Shown here piece after piece: positions 1 to 9,202 of a stretch of DNA of 64,000 nt. The stretch covers positions 312,501 to 376,500 of the forward strand of contig NZ_LMRS01000001.1 of the NCBI RefSeq assembly GCF_001426195.1, written 5' to 3'. The first letter of the stretch is position 1; each line of letters opens with the position of its first letter. The notes under the pieces were generated by a model. It made no database searches, was not told the origin of the DNA, and saw nothing but the letters and a program-made list of their open reading frames with translations. Source of the DNA: Sphingomonas sp. Leaf339 (GTDB lineage Bacteria > Pseudomonadota > Alphaproteobacteria > Sphingomonadales > Sphingomonadaceae). The position numbers were made by a program, and so were the translations under genes.

Positions 1-1395
1 GGGGTGGCGACGATGGCGTCGCCCGACGGGTCGGCCACCTTTTTCCTGTCATGGGCGTGCACCGACCTGCTCGGCATGCTGATCGTGACGCCGATGATCG
101 TCATCGCGGTCGAACTGATGCACCACCGCCATCGCTTCCGTCCGCGACCGGCGCAGGTGGGCGAGGCGATCGTCCTGCTGTCGGGGATCGGCGGCGCAGC
201 GGCGCTTGTGTTCTTCCAGACCACCTATCCGCTGTTGTACCTGCCGTTTGCCGGGGTGCTGTTCGTCGTGTTTCGGCTCGGCGCGTTCGGTGCGGCGGCG
301 AGCGTCCTGATCGTCACGCTGGTCAGCAGTCTGGCGACGGCGGCAAACCACGGGCCGCTGGCGATGCTGCCCGATGGCCCGGTGTTCGGCATCCTGTTCC
401 TGCAGATATACTTGTTGCTGATGTTCGCGGCGGCGCTGCCGACTGCGTCGCTGCTCGGCTGGCGCGACCGGTTGATCCGGCAACTGGCCGAAAAGAACGA
501 GATGCTGCAACTGGCGGAGCGCACCGCCCATGTCGGCCACTGGCGGCTGGACACCCGATCGGGCGAGATGTTCTGTTCCGAAGAGATATTCGCGATCTAC
601 GGACGCAATCAGGACATCCAGCCCACCACCGACCTCGCGATCGCGGCCTATCACATCGATGACCGTGCGTTCGTGGTCGCGCAGATCAGGGCATCGGTCA
701 CCACCGCGTTGCCGTTCGACTTTCGTGCGCGCCTGATCCGGGCGAATGGCGAGATACGCCATGTCATCTCCAAGGGCTGGGCGACGCTGGGCCCGGATGG
801 CAAGACGTCGGGTATCTTCGGTACGATGCAGGACATCACCGAACAGGTGACCGCCGAACTGGCGCTGGACGAAGCGCGCAGCGCGGCCGAACGGATGGCG
901 TGGGATGCCACGCGGATGGCGGAAACCGATTATCTGACCGGCGTATTCAGCCGTCGCAAGATCCTACAGATTCTCGACCAATCGATCGATTCAGCCCGGC
1001 TGGGGGGCGGGGCGCTGACCGTCGTCACGTTCGACATCGATCACTTCAAGCGCGTCAACGACGAACATGGCCATGCCGCCGGCGACCGGGTGCTGCAACG
1101 CGTCGCTTCCGCCGTGGCGTCGTCGATCCGGCCGCAGGACTTCGTCGGCCGGGTCGGGGGCGAGGAATTCATTATCGTCCTGCCCGGCGCGCCGATCGAC
1201 GTGGCAGAGGCGGTGGGCGAACGGGTGCGCAGCGTCGTCTTCCACGGTGCCGAAGGGCCGCTGATCGTCACCATCAGTCTCGGCGTCGCGGCATGGGAGC
1301 CTGCCAGCACCGCCGAACAACTGCTCGGCCGCGCCGATGCGGCGCTGTACGATGCCAAACATGCCGGCCGGAACATGCTGCGCGTCGCGGCATAG
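1..1395 (+). CDS. Diguanylate cyclase, MASE1-PAS-GGDEF (5' end outside window)
   Basis: Makes the second messenger cyclic di-GMP from two GTP in response to an unknown signal. The visible part starts inside a hydrophobic multi-helix region resembling the second half of a MASE1 membrane sensor (about residues 10-155). A PAS domain follows (about 170-280, with VGHWRLD at its start) and then a GGDEF domain (about 310-463). The catalytic loop reads GGEEF near residue 385, which is active in the family. Five residues before it is RPQD, an intact RxxD inhibitory site, so product feedback is expected. A GTG at position 4 could serve as a start, but MASE1 domains normally have about eight helices and here only some are present, so I infer that the gene begins left of the window. 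Confidence 0.85.
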   Translation, partial: GVATMASPDGSATFFLSWACTDLLGMLIVTPMIVIAVELMHHRHRFRPRPAQVGEAIVLLSGIGGAAALVFFQTTYPLLYLPFAGVLFVVFRLGAFGAAASVLIVTLVSSLATAANHGPLAMLPDGPVFGILFLQIYLLLMFAAALPTASLLGWRDRLIRQLAEKNEMLQLAERTAHVGHWRLDTRSGEMFCSEEIFAIYGRNQDIQPTTDLAIAAYHIDDRAFVVAQIRASVTTALPFDFRARLIRANGEIRHVISKGWATLGPDGKTSGIFGTMQDITEQVTAELALDEARSAAERMAWDATRMAETDYLTGVFSRRKILQILDQSIDSARLGGGALTVVTFDIDHFKRVNDEHGHAAGDRVLQRVASAVASSIRPQDFVGRVGGEEFIIVLPGAPIDVAEAVGERVRSVVFHGAEGPLIVTISLGVAAWEPASTAEQLLGRADAALYDAKHAGRNMLRVAA

Positions 1396-1419
1396 CGCGC
1401 CGAGGCAGATCTCCGGCGC

Positions 1420-2370
1420 TCAGATATCCAGCGCCCACCCGTCGCGGCCCTTGGGATCGAACGGCGCGGTCGGGATATAGCGCTCGGCCCCGGCCGCCAG
1501 CCGCAGCACGCTCCAGTCGCCCCGACGATCGACCGCCTCGACCATGCATCCGCATTCGGCATAGGCGGCGGTCACCGCGTCGCGTTGCGTTTCCAGCAGC
1601 CCCGCCAGCAGGATAGTGGCGTTCGCATCGGCGATCGCCGCCAGTTCTGGGGCCATCGACACCAGCGGCCCCGCCAGGATGTTGGCGATGACAAGGTCGT
1701 AGGGGCCGGCGGCGACGATCGTGTCGGCCAGCGCCCCGTCCGCGACGATCAACTCGATCCCCGCCACCCCGTTCGTCGCCGCATTCTCGCGCGTCACGTC
1801 GATCGCGACCGGATCGATATCCGTCGCTACCACCGACGCCGCCGGCCACAGATGCGCGGCGGCAAAGGCGAGCAGGCCGGTACCGGTGCCGACGTCGATG
1901 ACGTTCCCGAACCGCAGATCTGCCATGCTGTCGAGCATCGCCAGACACCCGCTGGTCGTCTCGTGATGGCCGGTACCGAACGCGCGGCCGGCGGCGATGT
2001 GGAACGACCGCGCACCCGGCGGTGGCGTCATCCCGCCGGTGTGGACGAAGAATCGCCCGACCGTCAGCGGTTCCAGCCCCGCCTGACTGAGCGTGACCCA
2101 ATCCTCGTCGTCCAGTCGTTCGATCGCCGGCGTCGTGCCCGCCGCGCCCGGCACCAGCGCGACGATCGCCGCCAGCATCGCCGCATCCGGTTCCTGTTCG
2201 ACATAGGCGTCCAGCCGCCATGCCTCGGCATCGTCCAGCACGACTTCGGTCGTCATCAGCACCGCGTCGATCGCGATCTCGCCGCCCGCATCGATCGCCT
2301 CCGCCTCGGCCCGCGTGCAGGGCAGGCTGATCTTCCAGCTAGTGCCTTCAGCGGACGCATCAGCGGACAT
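1420..2370 (-). CDS. prmA: Ribosomal protein L11 methyltransferase PrmA
   Basis: Transfers methyl groups from S-adenosylmethionine to ribosomal protein L11 in the cytoplasm. The 316-residue protein has the family layout: a variable N-terminal substrate-recognition half and a C-terminal Rossmann methyltransferase. The signature GTGHHETTSGC is followed by the SAM-binding stretch VIDVGTGTGLLAFAA and the catalytic-loop motif VIANILAGPL, which corresponds to the family N-[IV]-[LV]-A motif. Its start overlaps the end of the upstream SDR gene by 11 nt, so the two are probably cotranscribed and translationally coupled. Length and motifs are typical for alphaproteobacteria. Confidence 0.93.
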   Translation of the reverse strand: MSADASAEGTSWKISLPCTRAEAEAIDAGGEIAIDAVLMTTEVVLDDAEAWRLDAYVEQEPDAAMLAAIVALVPGAAGTTPAIERLDDEDWVTLSQAGLEPLTVGRFFVHTGGMTPPPGARSFHIAAGRAFGTGHHETTSGCLAMLDSMADLRFGNVIDVGTGTGLLAFAAAHLWPAASVVATDIDPVAIDVTRENAATNGVAGIELIVADGALADTIVAAGPYDLVIANILAGPLVSMAPELAAIADANATILLAGLLETQRDAVTAAYAECGCMVEAVDRRGDWSVLRLAAGAERYIPTAPFDPKGRDGWALDI

Positions 2371-3064
2371 AGCTGGCCCCGTTCACGTCGATCACCGCGC
2401 CGGTCATCGACGGCGGCGCATCCAGTGCCAGGAAACGGACCGCCTCGGCCACTTCCTCCGGCTGCGCGACCCGGCCGAGCGGGATGTCGGCGAGCAGCTT
2501 GTCGCCGCCGCGACTGGCAAGATAATCGTCCGCCATCCCCGTCATGGTGAAACCGGGACACACCGCAAAGGCCAGGATGCCGTCACGGGCATAACCGCGT
2601 GCGATAGTCTTGGTCATCGCGACCATGCCGGCTTTCGACGCGGCATAATGCCAATGGGCGGGGCTGTCGCCGCGATAGGCGGCACGGCTGGCGACGTTGA
2701 CGATGCGGCCGCCGCGAAAGCCGGGGGTGGCGCTGCGCGCCTGCCAGTGCAGCACCGCGAGCCGGCACAGCTCGGCGGCAGCGGTCAGGTTGATCCGCAT
2801 CGTCCGCTCCCACCCGGCGATCCAGTCGTCCGCGTCGATCGGGTTCGCCTCGAACACGCCGGCGTTGTTCACCAGCACGTCGATCTCGCCGTCCGCGCGG
2901 TCCAGCGCCTCATGCCACAGCGCCCGCGCCGCGCCTGGTTCATCGAAGTCGGCGGGGATGCCGCTGGCGGTGCCGTGGCCGATCACGACATGGCCGGCGG
3001 TGGTCAGGGACTGGGCGACAGCGGCGCCGATGCCGCGGCTGGAACCGGTGAGCAGGATGGTCAT
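2360..3064 (-). CDS. SDR-family oxidoreductase (FabG-like)
   Basis: A short-chain dehydrogenase/reductase with the classical layout. The NAD(P)-binding motif TGSSRGIG lies at the N terminus, NNAG in the middle, and the catalytic Ser and Tyr-x3-Lys occur as VASRA and YAASK. The end GAVIDVNGASYVR resembles 3-oxoacyl-ACP reductases, but SDR substrates cannot be read from sequence, and FabG proper is usually next to other fatty-acid genes, which are absent here. I chose the ATG at 3064 because TAAGGAC lies just upstream; an ATG 21 nt earlier (3085) is also open. The gene overlaps prmA by 11 nt and probably heads that two-gene operon. Confidence 0.85.
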   Translation of the reverse strand: MTILLTGSSRGIGAAVAQSLTTAGHVVIGHGTASGIPADFDEPGAARALWHEALDRADGEIDVLVNNAGVFEANPIDADDWIAGWERTMRINLTAAAELCRLAVLHWQARSATPGFRGGRIVNVASRAAYRGDSPAHWHYAASKAGMVAMTKTIARGYARDGILAFAVCPGFTMTGMADDYLASRGGDKLLADIPLGRVAQPEEVAEAVRFLALDAPPSMTGAVIDVNGASYVR

Positions 3065-3155
3065 GCCAGCGTCCTTAGCGGTCACGCCCCCTTGCCGTCA
3101 CCCCCAGCCACACCCTTGCGCCGGTCGAAATGGTCCGACGCGGCGGCCAGTTGCC

Positions 3156-4517
3156 TCAGGCGGCGACCTTCCCCACGAAGTCACCGGCGCTGGTCTTCAG
3201 CGCGCCCAGTCGCCCGTCGAGCGCATCGAAGCCCTGGCCGACGCCATCGATCTGCGATGCGACCATCTCGGTATCCTCGCGGATCGCGGCAATCGTGCTG
3301 GACATCGAATCGGCGGCCAGCGCGGTCTCGTCGACGGCGGCGGTGATCGCGGTCACGGTCTGCGCCTGTGCCTCCATCGCATAGCGGATCCGCTCGGCCG
3401 ATTCCTGCACCTCGGCGACGGTCGATTTGATCGACGCGTTGGTCTCCACCGTCGACCGGGTGGCGGACTGGATCGCTGCGATCTTGGCGGCGATGTCGTC
3501 CGTGGCGCGTGCGGTCTGGTTGGCCAGGCTCTTCACCTCCTGCGCCACCACGGCGAAACCACGTCCGGCATCGCCCGCGCGGGCGGCCTCGATCGTGGCG
3601 TTCAGGGCGAGCAGGTTGGTCTGTCCGGCGATGTCGCGGATCAGGCCCAGGATCGATTCGATCGACTTGGCATGGTCCGACAGCGTCTCCGACATGCCGA
3701 CCGCCTGGCCGGCCTGAGCAGAGGCGCGGGTGGCGATCTCGGCGGCGGCCTCCACCTCGTTGCGTGCGTCCTCGATCGCGCGGATCAGGCCGGCGGAGGT
3801 CTGCGCCGCCTCACGCATCGCGACCGCCGATTGTTCGGCGGCGGCGGCGACTTCGGATGCCTTGCCCAGCATGCCGCGCGCGAAGCTCGACGCGCGGTTG
3901 CTCTGCCCGCGCAATAGCGCGCCGTCCTCCATCGCATCGTCTAGGGTGGCGGCGATGCTGGCACGGAAATCCGATGCCAGATTTTCGCGCGCGCCCACCC
4001 TGGTGAACGCCGTGAACCCTGCGAACAACTCGACGGTCAGTTCGGTTTCCAGCCCGAACATCCGCAACAGCGTGTCGATATGCGTGGCGTGATCGGGATC
4101 GCCCGGTGGCACGACCTTCATCAGCGTCGTCAGCACCGCCCGGTCGCTGGCGCACGACATGGCCAGCACCGCCATCGTCGATATGCCCGCGACATAGGCG
4201 GACGCGACCGCACGTTCGAGCGATTCGATCCACGCCCGGCCCGACAGGTCGTTGAAGCGGTTCCGCAGATAGGCACGACCCGCATCCAGCCGGCGCTGCC
4301 GGTCGAGTGGAGTCCATTCCGGCGCACCCGGATTGGCCAGCCGCCAGTGGTTCCAATACGCCTCGACGATGGTGTCGGCATCGTCCTTGATGATGTCCCA
4401 CAGCGCCGCCGCCGCGGCGACCAGCGTCCGGTCGCCCCCGTCGAACGCCCGGATTCGCGCCTCGATGTCGATCCCGGCTGCGATCAGGCCGGGCGTGGGG
4501 ATGTCGATGCTGCTCAC
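3156..4517 (-). CDS. Soluble methyl-accepting chemotaxis protein with globin-like sensor domain
   Basis: A 453-residue cytoplasmic chemoreceptor without membrane segments. Residues about 20-185 fit a globin-coupled sensor (protoglobin) fold: the segment [18 protein letters not shown] aligns by eye with the proximal-helix region of HemAT, and [18 protein letters not shown] with its last helix. The C-terminal half is a standard MCP signalling domain with the hairpin tip [20 protein letters not shown] and [13 protein letters not shown]. The His expected in the proximal helix appears to be Tyr, so heme binding is uncertain. It is transcribed divergently from sdhC; a CtrA-like box lies between them. 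The MCP call is certain; the sensor type is inferred. Confidence 0.85.
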   Translation of the reverse strand: MSSIDIPTPGLIAAGIDIEARIRAFDGGDRTLVAAAAALWDIIKDDADTIVEAYWNHWRLANPGAPEWTPLDRQRRLDAGRAYLRNRFNDLSGRAWIESLERAVASAYVAGISTMAVLAMSCASDRAVLTTLMKVVPPGDPDHATHIDTLLRMFGLETELTVELFAGFTAFTRVGARENLASDFRASIAATLDDAMEDGALLRGQSNRASSFARGMLGKASEVAAAAEQSAVAMREAAQTSAGLIRAIEDARNEVEAAAEIATRASAQAGQAVGMSETLSDHAKSIESILGLIRDIAGQTNLLALNATIEAARAGDAGRGFAVVAQEVKSLANQTARATDDIAAKIAAIQSATRSTVETNASIKSTVAEVQESAERIRYAMEAQAQTVTAITAAVDETALAADSMSSTIAAIREDTEMVASQIDGVGQGFDALDGRLGALKTSAGDFVGKVAA

Positions 4518-4588
4518 GGCGTTCCCTTGGATGGTCCGGGGACGGGTCCCCGCGATGATCTGTGTTGCCCGATGCTAGGATAGAGACG

Positions 4589-4603
4589 TTAAGAGTTGGT
4601 TAG
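4589..4603. promoter_or_regulatory. Possible CtrA-binding site
   Basis: TTAA-N7-TTAG matches the alphaproteobacterial CtrA consensus TTAA-N7-TTAA in seven of eight positions. It sits between the divergent chemoreceptor gene (starting at 4517) and sdhC (starting at 4689). CtrA often controls chemotaxis and motility genes in this class, so the chemoreceptor is the more likely target. A single match of this size can occur by chance. Confidence 0.3.
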
Positions 4604-4688
4604 GCACGGGGGCCGGGTTGCATCGTCCGGCCCCGCGTTTAATAGGGCGGCCTGCAATCATTGTATCTTACGTGACGAGGAAACCGTC

Positions 4689-5099
4689 TTGGCATCCCGT
4701 AATCCTGCCCGGCCACTCAGCCCGCATCTCACGATCTGGCGCTGGGGTCCGCACATGCTGGTCTCGATCCTCCACCGCGCCACCGGCGACGGGTTGGCGA
4801 CGGTCGGCACCCTGTTGTTCGTCTGGTGGCTGGCGGCGCTCGCCGGCGGAGCGGAGAGCTATGCGACCTTCATCGACACGTTCACGACCGATACCGGTTC
4901 GCTGAATGTGCTCGGCTGGATCGTCGGCGTCGGGCTGACGCTGTCGCTGTTCCAGCACATGATGACGGGTATCCGCCATTTCTTCCTCGACATCGGCGCG
5001 GGCTATGAACTGCGCACCAACAAGACATGGGCGCTGATGACGATGGTCGGTGCGGTCGTGCTGTCGATCGGCTACTGGCTCTATGTGGGGATGAACTGA
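4689..5099 (+). CDS. sdhC: Succinate dehydrogenase cytochrome b556 subunit SdhC
   Basis: Membrane anchor subunit of respiratory complex II, which holds heme b and forms part of the ubiquinone site. The 136-residue protein has the conserved N-terminal RPLSPHLTIWRW and SILHRATG motifs, three hydrophobic helices, and HMMTGIRHFFLD, which supplies the heme-ligand His. The best start is a TTG at 4689: GAGGAAA lies a few bases upstream, and the product then begins at the usual family N terminus. The stop overlaps the sdhD start (TGATG), indicating coupled translation. It is the first gene of the sdh operon. Confidence 0.93.
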   Translation: MASRNPARPLSPHLTIWRWGPHMLVSILHRATGDGLATVGTLLFVWWLAALAGGAESYATFIDTFTTDTGSLNVLGWIVGVGLTLSLFQHMMTGIRHFFLDIGAGYELRTNKTWALMTMVGAVVLSIGYWLYVGMN

Positions 5100-5482
5100 T
5101 GGGCTCGGGCACGCAACTCGGCCGCGTCCGCGGTCTCGGTTCCGCCAAGGAAGGCGCGCACCACTGGCTGTGGCAACGGTTCACCGCCGCCTCCAACCTG
5201 TTCCTGATGCTGTGGCTGCTGATCGCCGTCGCCCGCCAGCCCAGCTATGACTACGCCTCGATGCACCTTTGGGTGCAGAGTGCCTGGGTCGCGGTGCCGA
5301 TGCTACTGCTGATCGCGTCGGTCTTCTATCATTTCCGCCTGGGGCTTCAGGTGCTGATTGAGGACTATACGTACAACGAAAGCCGCGTCGTCGCCATGCT
5401 GGCGCTAAACCTGTTCGTGCTGGTCACCGCCGGCATCGCCATCTTCTCGATCCTCAAGATCGCGTTCGGAGCCGCCGCGTAA
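5099..5482 (+). CDS. sdhD: Succinate dehydrogenase hydrophobic anchor subunit SdhD
   Basis: Second membrane anchor of complex II. The 127-residue product carries [12 protein letters not shown] near the N terminus, three hydrophobic helices, and [15 protein letters not shown], which contains the His and the Asp-Tyr pair expected near heme b and quinone. The ATG overlaps the sdhC stop by one base, and the sdhD stop overlaps the sdhA start (TAATG). Both junctions point to one translationally coupled operon. Confidence 0.92.
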   Translation: MGSGTQLGRVRGLGSAKEGAHHWLWQRFTAASNLFLMLWLLIAVARQPSYDYASMHLWVQSAWVAVPMLLLIASVFYHFRLGLQVLIEDYTYNESRVVAMLALNLFVLVTAGIAIFSILKIAFGAAA

Positions 5483-7284
5483 TGACCGCAGCCTACAAGA
5501 TCATCGACCATACCTATGACGCGGTTGTCGTCGGCGCAGGTGGTTCCGGCCTGCGCGCCACGATGGGCATCGCCGAGGCGGGCCTGAAGACCGCCTGCAT
5601 CACCAAGGTGTTCCCGACCCGCTCGCACACCGTCGCGGCCCAGGGCGGGATTGCCGCCTCGCTCGGCAATAATTCGCCCGATCACTGGTCGTGGCACATG
5701 TACGACACCGTCAAGGGGTCCGACTGGCTCGGCGACCAGGACGCGATCGAGTATCTCTGTCGCGAAGCGCCTCAGGCTGTCTATGAGTTGGAGCACGCCG
5801 GCGTGCCGTTCAGCCGTAATCAGGACGGCACGATCTACCAGCGCCCGTTCGGCGGCCACATGCAGAACATGGGCGCAGGTCCGCCGGTGCAGCGCACCTG
5901 CGCCGCCGCCGACCGTACCGGCCACGCCATGCTCCACGCGCTGTACCAGCAGTCCTTGAAGTACGATGCCGACTTCTATGTCGAGTATTTCGCGCTCGAC
6001 CTCATCATGGAAAACGGCGTCTGCCGCGGCGTGATCGCGCTGTGCATGGAAGACGGATCGATCCACCGCTTCCGCGCGCATAACGTTGTGCTGGCGACGG
6101 GCGGTTACGGCCGCTGCTATTTCTCCGCCACCTCGGCGCACACCTGCACCGGCGACGGCAACGCGATGGTGCTGCGCGCCGGCCTGCCATTGCAGGACAT
6201 GGAGTTCGTGCAGTTCCACCCGACCGGCATTTACGGTGCCGGCGTCCTCATCACCGAGGGTGCGCGCGGCGAGGGCGGCTACCTGACCAACTCCGAAGGC
6301 GAGCGTTTCATGGAGCGCTATGCTCCCTCGGCCAAGGACCTTGCCAGCCGCGACGTCGTGTCGCGGTCGATGGCGATGGAGATGCGCGAAGGCCGCGGCG
6401 TCGGCGAGCACAAGGACCATATCTTCCTGCACCTCGATCATATCGACCCGAAGGTGCTGGCGGAGCGGCTGCCCGGCATCACCGAAACCGGCAAGATCTT
6501 CGCCGGCGTCGACCTGACGCGTCAGGCGCTGCCGGTCACGCCGACCGTCCATTACAACATGGGTGGCATCCCGACGAACTATCATGGCGAAGTCGTGCGC
6601 TTGCGCGACGGCGATCCCGACAGCGTCGTCCCCGGCCTGTTCGCGGTGGGTGAGGCGGCGTGCGTATCGGTCCACGGCGCCAACCGCCTCGGCTCCAACT
6701 CGCTGATCGATCTGGTCGTATTCGGCCGTGCCACGGGTCTGCGGATCAAGGATCAGCTGAAGCCTAACACACCCCACAATCCGCTGCCCAAGGGATCGGA
6801 AGACCTCGCGATCGGGCGCCTCGACAAGTTCCGCAACGCCGCTGGCGGCACGCCTACCGCGGTGCTGCGCACGCAGATGCAGCGGACCATGCAGAAGCAT
6901 TGCGCCGTGTTCCGTGATTCGGCGCTGCTGACCGAGGGCGTCAGCCAGATGGAATCGATCTATCGCGGGCTGCAGGATGTCGGCGTTAAGGATCGCTCGC
7001 TGATCTGGAACACCGACATGGTCGAGACGCTGGAACTCGACAATCTGATGGCGCAGGCGTCCGTCACCATGAAGTCGGCCGAGAACCGCAAGGAATCACG
7101 CGGCGCGCACATGCATGAGGATTTTCCGGAGCGCGACGACGCGAACTGGATGAAGCACACGCTGACCACGTTCGACGGCTGGGGCGGCAATGGCGGCGAC
7201 GTCGCGATCGATTATCGCCCGGTCCACGACTACACGATGACCGACGACATCGAGTACATCAAGCCGAAGAAGCGGGTGTACTGA
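5482..7284 (+). CDS. sdhA: Succinate dehydrogenase flavoprotein subunit SdhA
   Basis: Catalytic subunit that oxidises succinate to fumarate and passes electrons through covalently bound FAD to SdhB. It is 600 residues, the normal length. The N-terminal dinucleotide-binding motif is [12 protein letters not shown] (about residues 18-29). The FAD-attachment His is in [11 protein letters not shown] (H49). The substrate-site region reads [20 protein letters not shown], and the C terminus has the usual [13 protein letters not shown]. It is translationally coupled to sdhD. Unusually, sdhB does not follow directly: about 1.9 kb with two protease-like genes lies between. Confidence 0.97.
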   Translation: MTAAYKIIDHTYDAVVVGAGGSGLRATMGIAEAGLKTACITKVFPTRSHTVAAQGGIAASLGNNSPDHWSWHMYDTVKGSDWLGDQDAIEYLCREAPQAVYELEHAGVPFSRNQDGTIYQRPFGGHMQNMGAGPPVQRTCAAADRTGHAMLHALYQQSLKYDADFYVEYFALDLIMENGVCRGVIALCMEDGSIHRFRAHNVVLATGGYGRCYFSATSAHTCTGDGNAMVLRAGLPLQDMEFVQFHPTGIYGAGVLITEGARGEGGYLTNSEGERFMERYAPSAKDLASRDVVSRSMAMEMREGRGVGEHKDHIFLHLDHIDPKVLAERLPGITETGKIFAGVDLTRQALPVTPTVHYNMGGIPTNYHGEVVRLRDGDPDSVVPGLFAVGEAACVSVHGANRLGSNSLIDLVVFGRATGLRIKDQLKPNTPHNPLPKGSEDLAIGRLDKFRNAAGGTPTAVLRTQMQRTMQKHCAVFRDSALLTEGVSQMESIYRGLQDVGVKDRSLIWNTDMVETLELDNLMAQASVTMKSAENRKESRGAHMHEDFPERDDANWMKHTLTTFDGWGGNGGDVAIDYRPVHDYTMTDDIEYIKPKKRVY

Positions 7285-7321
7285 TCGGCTGATTGCCGAA
7301 GGATCGGGCGCTTGACCCGGT

Positions 7322-7390
7322 CCGTTCGGCCTAGGCGAAGTCGAAGCACTTTGTAGCAAGGTGCCCTTCGACTTCGCCTCGGCCGAACAG
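7322..7390. repeat. Intergenic inverted repeat, family C copy 1
   Basis: Two arms face each other: a left arm containing GTTCGGCCTAGGCGAAGTCG (from 7324) and a right arm ending CTTCGCCTCGGCCGAACAG (to 7390). They can fold into a long hairpin just after sdhA. The sequence belongs to the 'GTTCG...GCGAAGTCGAAGG' palindromes common in sphingomonad and other proteobacterial genomes (recalled, not searched). A second relative lies near 31.9-32.0 kb. It may also attenuate transcription between sdhA and the next gene. Confidence 0.75.
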
Positions 7391-7474
7391 TGTTCCTTCG
7401 TACGCGGGAATCCAGGGCGATGATCTGCCCTGCACTTACCTACCCCGCCGTCACATCGCTTGACCGCCAGGCAA

Positions 7475-8497
7475 ATGCGCCGGACAGTCCCTGTCATGAT
7501 GGCAACGGCACGGATCGGCTTGTTGGTGGCGATATTGCTGACGGCCTCCGCGCCGTTGCCGCCGCCACAGGCACGACCGACTGCCCCCGAATCGCCGCCC
7601 GTCCATGCCGCCGACCCCCCGCTGTTCGATGCCGCCACACCCGAAGAGGCCGTAGCGCTCGCCGATGGCGGCGTGGCGATCGAGCATGGTCGCACCGCCG
7701 CCAGCCGCCTTGCCCAGTATCGTCGGCTCGAACAGGCGCTGGGCGCGCTGGCGCCGCAGCGGCCGGGCGTGGTCGACGCCTATGTCGTGACAATTGCGCT
7801 CGACAGCGATCCGGTATTTTCGCGGGAGGCACGGGAGGCCGGCGCGGTCCTCGCCCGCCGTTACGACGCCGCGAACCGCACCATCGTCCTCGGCGGCGCC
7901 GATGGTCGCGGTGGCCCGCCGCTGGCGATGGGATCGCCCGCCAGCCTCGACATCGCGCTCGCCCGCATCGCCGAGCTGATGGACCTTCGTGAGGATGTGC
8001 TGGTGCTTTACGTCACCAGCCACGGCGCGCCGATCGGTCTGGTCTATAACGACGGCGATCAGGGATATGGCGTGATCTCGCCGACGCGGCTGTGGACGAC
8101 ATTTTCCCAACTGGGGATCGGCCGACGGCTGGTGCTGGTCAGCGCCTGCTTTTCCGGGGTCTTCGTGTCAATTCTGCAATCGGCCGACAGCGCGATCGTG
8201 ACCGCGTCCTCGGCGGATCGCACTTCGTTCGGCTGTCAGGCGGACAGCGACTGGACGTTCTTCGGCGATGCGCTGGTCAACCACGCCTTGCGCAAACCCC
8301 AGCCGCTGGATCGCGCCGCCAGCGAGGCGCAGGGTCTGATCGCTGCATGGGAGCGGCAGGGCGATCTGGAGCCATCCGGTCCGCAGGTCGCGATCGGGGC
8401 GGGGGCGACCCGCTGGCTCGTCGCACTTGACGCGCGCGGTCCGAAAGAGGCGACGTCGCCGGTCGGGCGGCCAGCGGTGAGTATGCTGAACGATTAA
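7475..8497 (+). CDS. C13-family (legumain-like) peptidase, secreted or membrane-anchored
   Basis: A protein of about 340 residues with an N-terminal hydrophobic segment (ARIGLLVAILLTASAPL) that looks like a signal peptide or anchor. The core resembles the caspase-fold C13 peptidase family: the catalytic His lies in VLYVTSHGAP and the catalytic Cys in LVSACFSGVF, both after hydrophobic strands as in legumains. A substrate is not evident. The start is uncertain: ATG at 7475 or the paired ATGs at 7496/7499 are all possible. It sits between sdhA and sdhB on the same strand, so a role near complex II is tempting but unproven. Confidence 0.75.
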   Translation: MRRTVPVMMATARIGLLVAILLTASAPLPPPQARPTAPESPPVHAADPPLFDAATPEEAVALADGGVAIEHGRTAASRLAQYRRLEQALGALAPQRPGVVDAYVVTIALDSDPVFSREAREAGAVLARRYDAANRTIVLGGADGRGGPPLAMGSPASLDIALARIAELMDLREDVLVLYVTSHGAPIGLVYNDGDQGYGVISPTRLWTTFSQLGIGRRLVLVSACFSGVFVSILQSADSAIVTASSADRTSFGCQADSDWTFFGDALVNHALRKPQPLDRAASEAQGLIAAWERQGDLEPSGPQVAIGAGATRWLVALDARGPKEATSPVGRPAVSMLND

Positions 8498-8521
8498 AAA
8501 CCGGGCCGGACCGGAACCGGC

Positions 8522-9121
8522 ATGGCCATCGACGGTTGCCGCGCCATGACCGATCATGCCAGCAACGCCGCCAATTATCCGCTCCTCGCCGCTCCCCATG
8601 TCCAGTTGTACGGGACGGTGGACGAGGCGATGTACACCAACTTCAAGGCGCAGGTTATCAACGCCCCGACCGAGGGGCCGCTGGTCGTGTCGATCACCAC
8701 GCTGGGCGGCGATCCCGAAATGGCCCGCGCAATGGGCGACAATATCCGCCTGATCCGTGAATATACTGGCCGCGACACGCTATTTCTCGGCAAGGTGGCG
8801 GTGTATTCGGCGGGCTCGACCTTCATGTCCGCCTTCCCGGTCGATAGCCGCTTCCTGACGCGCGGCACGCGCCTGATGTTTCACGAGCGCCAGATGAAGG
8901 CGACGGTGGAACTGAACGGCCCGCTCAACGCGCTCGCCTACACGCTGAAGGCGAAGCTCCATGAGATCGAGGATTCGATCAACATCCAGAACGAAGGGTT
9001 CGAGGCACTCGTCAAGGGATCGGACGTGCCGCTGGAAGAGCTGATCGAAAAGGCGCCATCCAACTGGTATATCGAGGCTGACGAAGCCAAGCGTCGCCGT
9101 CTCGTGCTCGACGTGATCTGA
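8522..9121 (+). CDS. ClpP/crotonase-fold serine protease-like protein
   Basis: A ClpP-like protein of about 191-199 residues. GKVAVYSAGSTFMSAF aligns with the ClpP Ser-active-site segment and LMFHERQM with the His segment, so Ser and His are kept. At the place of the catalytic Asp, SNWYIEADEA aligns with the usual DNFMSAEEA, so Asp appears to be Ser. The protein could be a weak or non-canonical protease, or have another role. GGAACCGGC precedes the ATG at 8522; an internal ATG at 8546 is the alternative start. It lies 24 nt after the C13 peptidase gene and 81 nt before sdhB. Confidence 0.7.
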   Translation: MAIDGCRAMTDHASNAANYPLLAAPHVQLYGTVDEAMYTNFKAQVINAPTEGPLVVSITTLGGDPEMARAMGDNIRLIREYTGRDTLFLGKVAVYSAGSTFMSAFPVDSRFLTRGTRLMFHERQMKATVELNGPLNALAYTLKAKLHEIEDSINIQNEGFEALVKGSDVPLEELIEKAPSNWYIEADEAKRRRLVLDVI

Positions 9122-9202
9122 GTTATCGCACCGCACCACAGGGTTTGCCCGCGCCGTGCCCATGATGTAACGGCTCGGGTAACCACCTGACGGGAACCCT
9201 CC

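Noticed and set aside
5365..6900. A 511-codon minus-strand open frame opposite sdhD/sdhA
   Set aside because: Shadow of sdhA, whose motifs and operon context are unambiguous.
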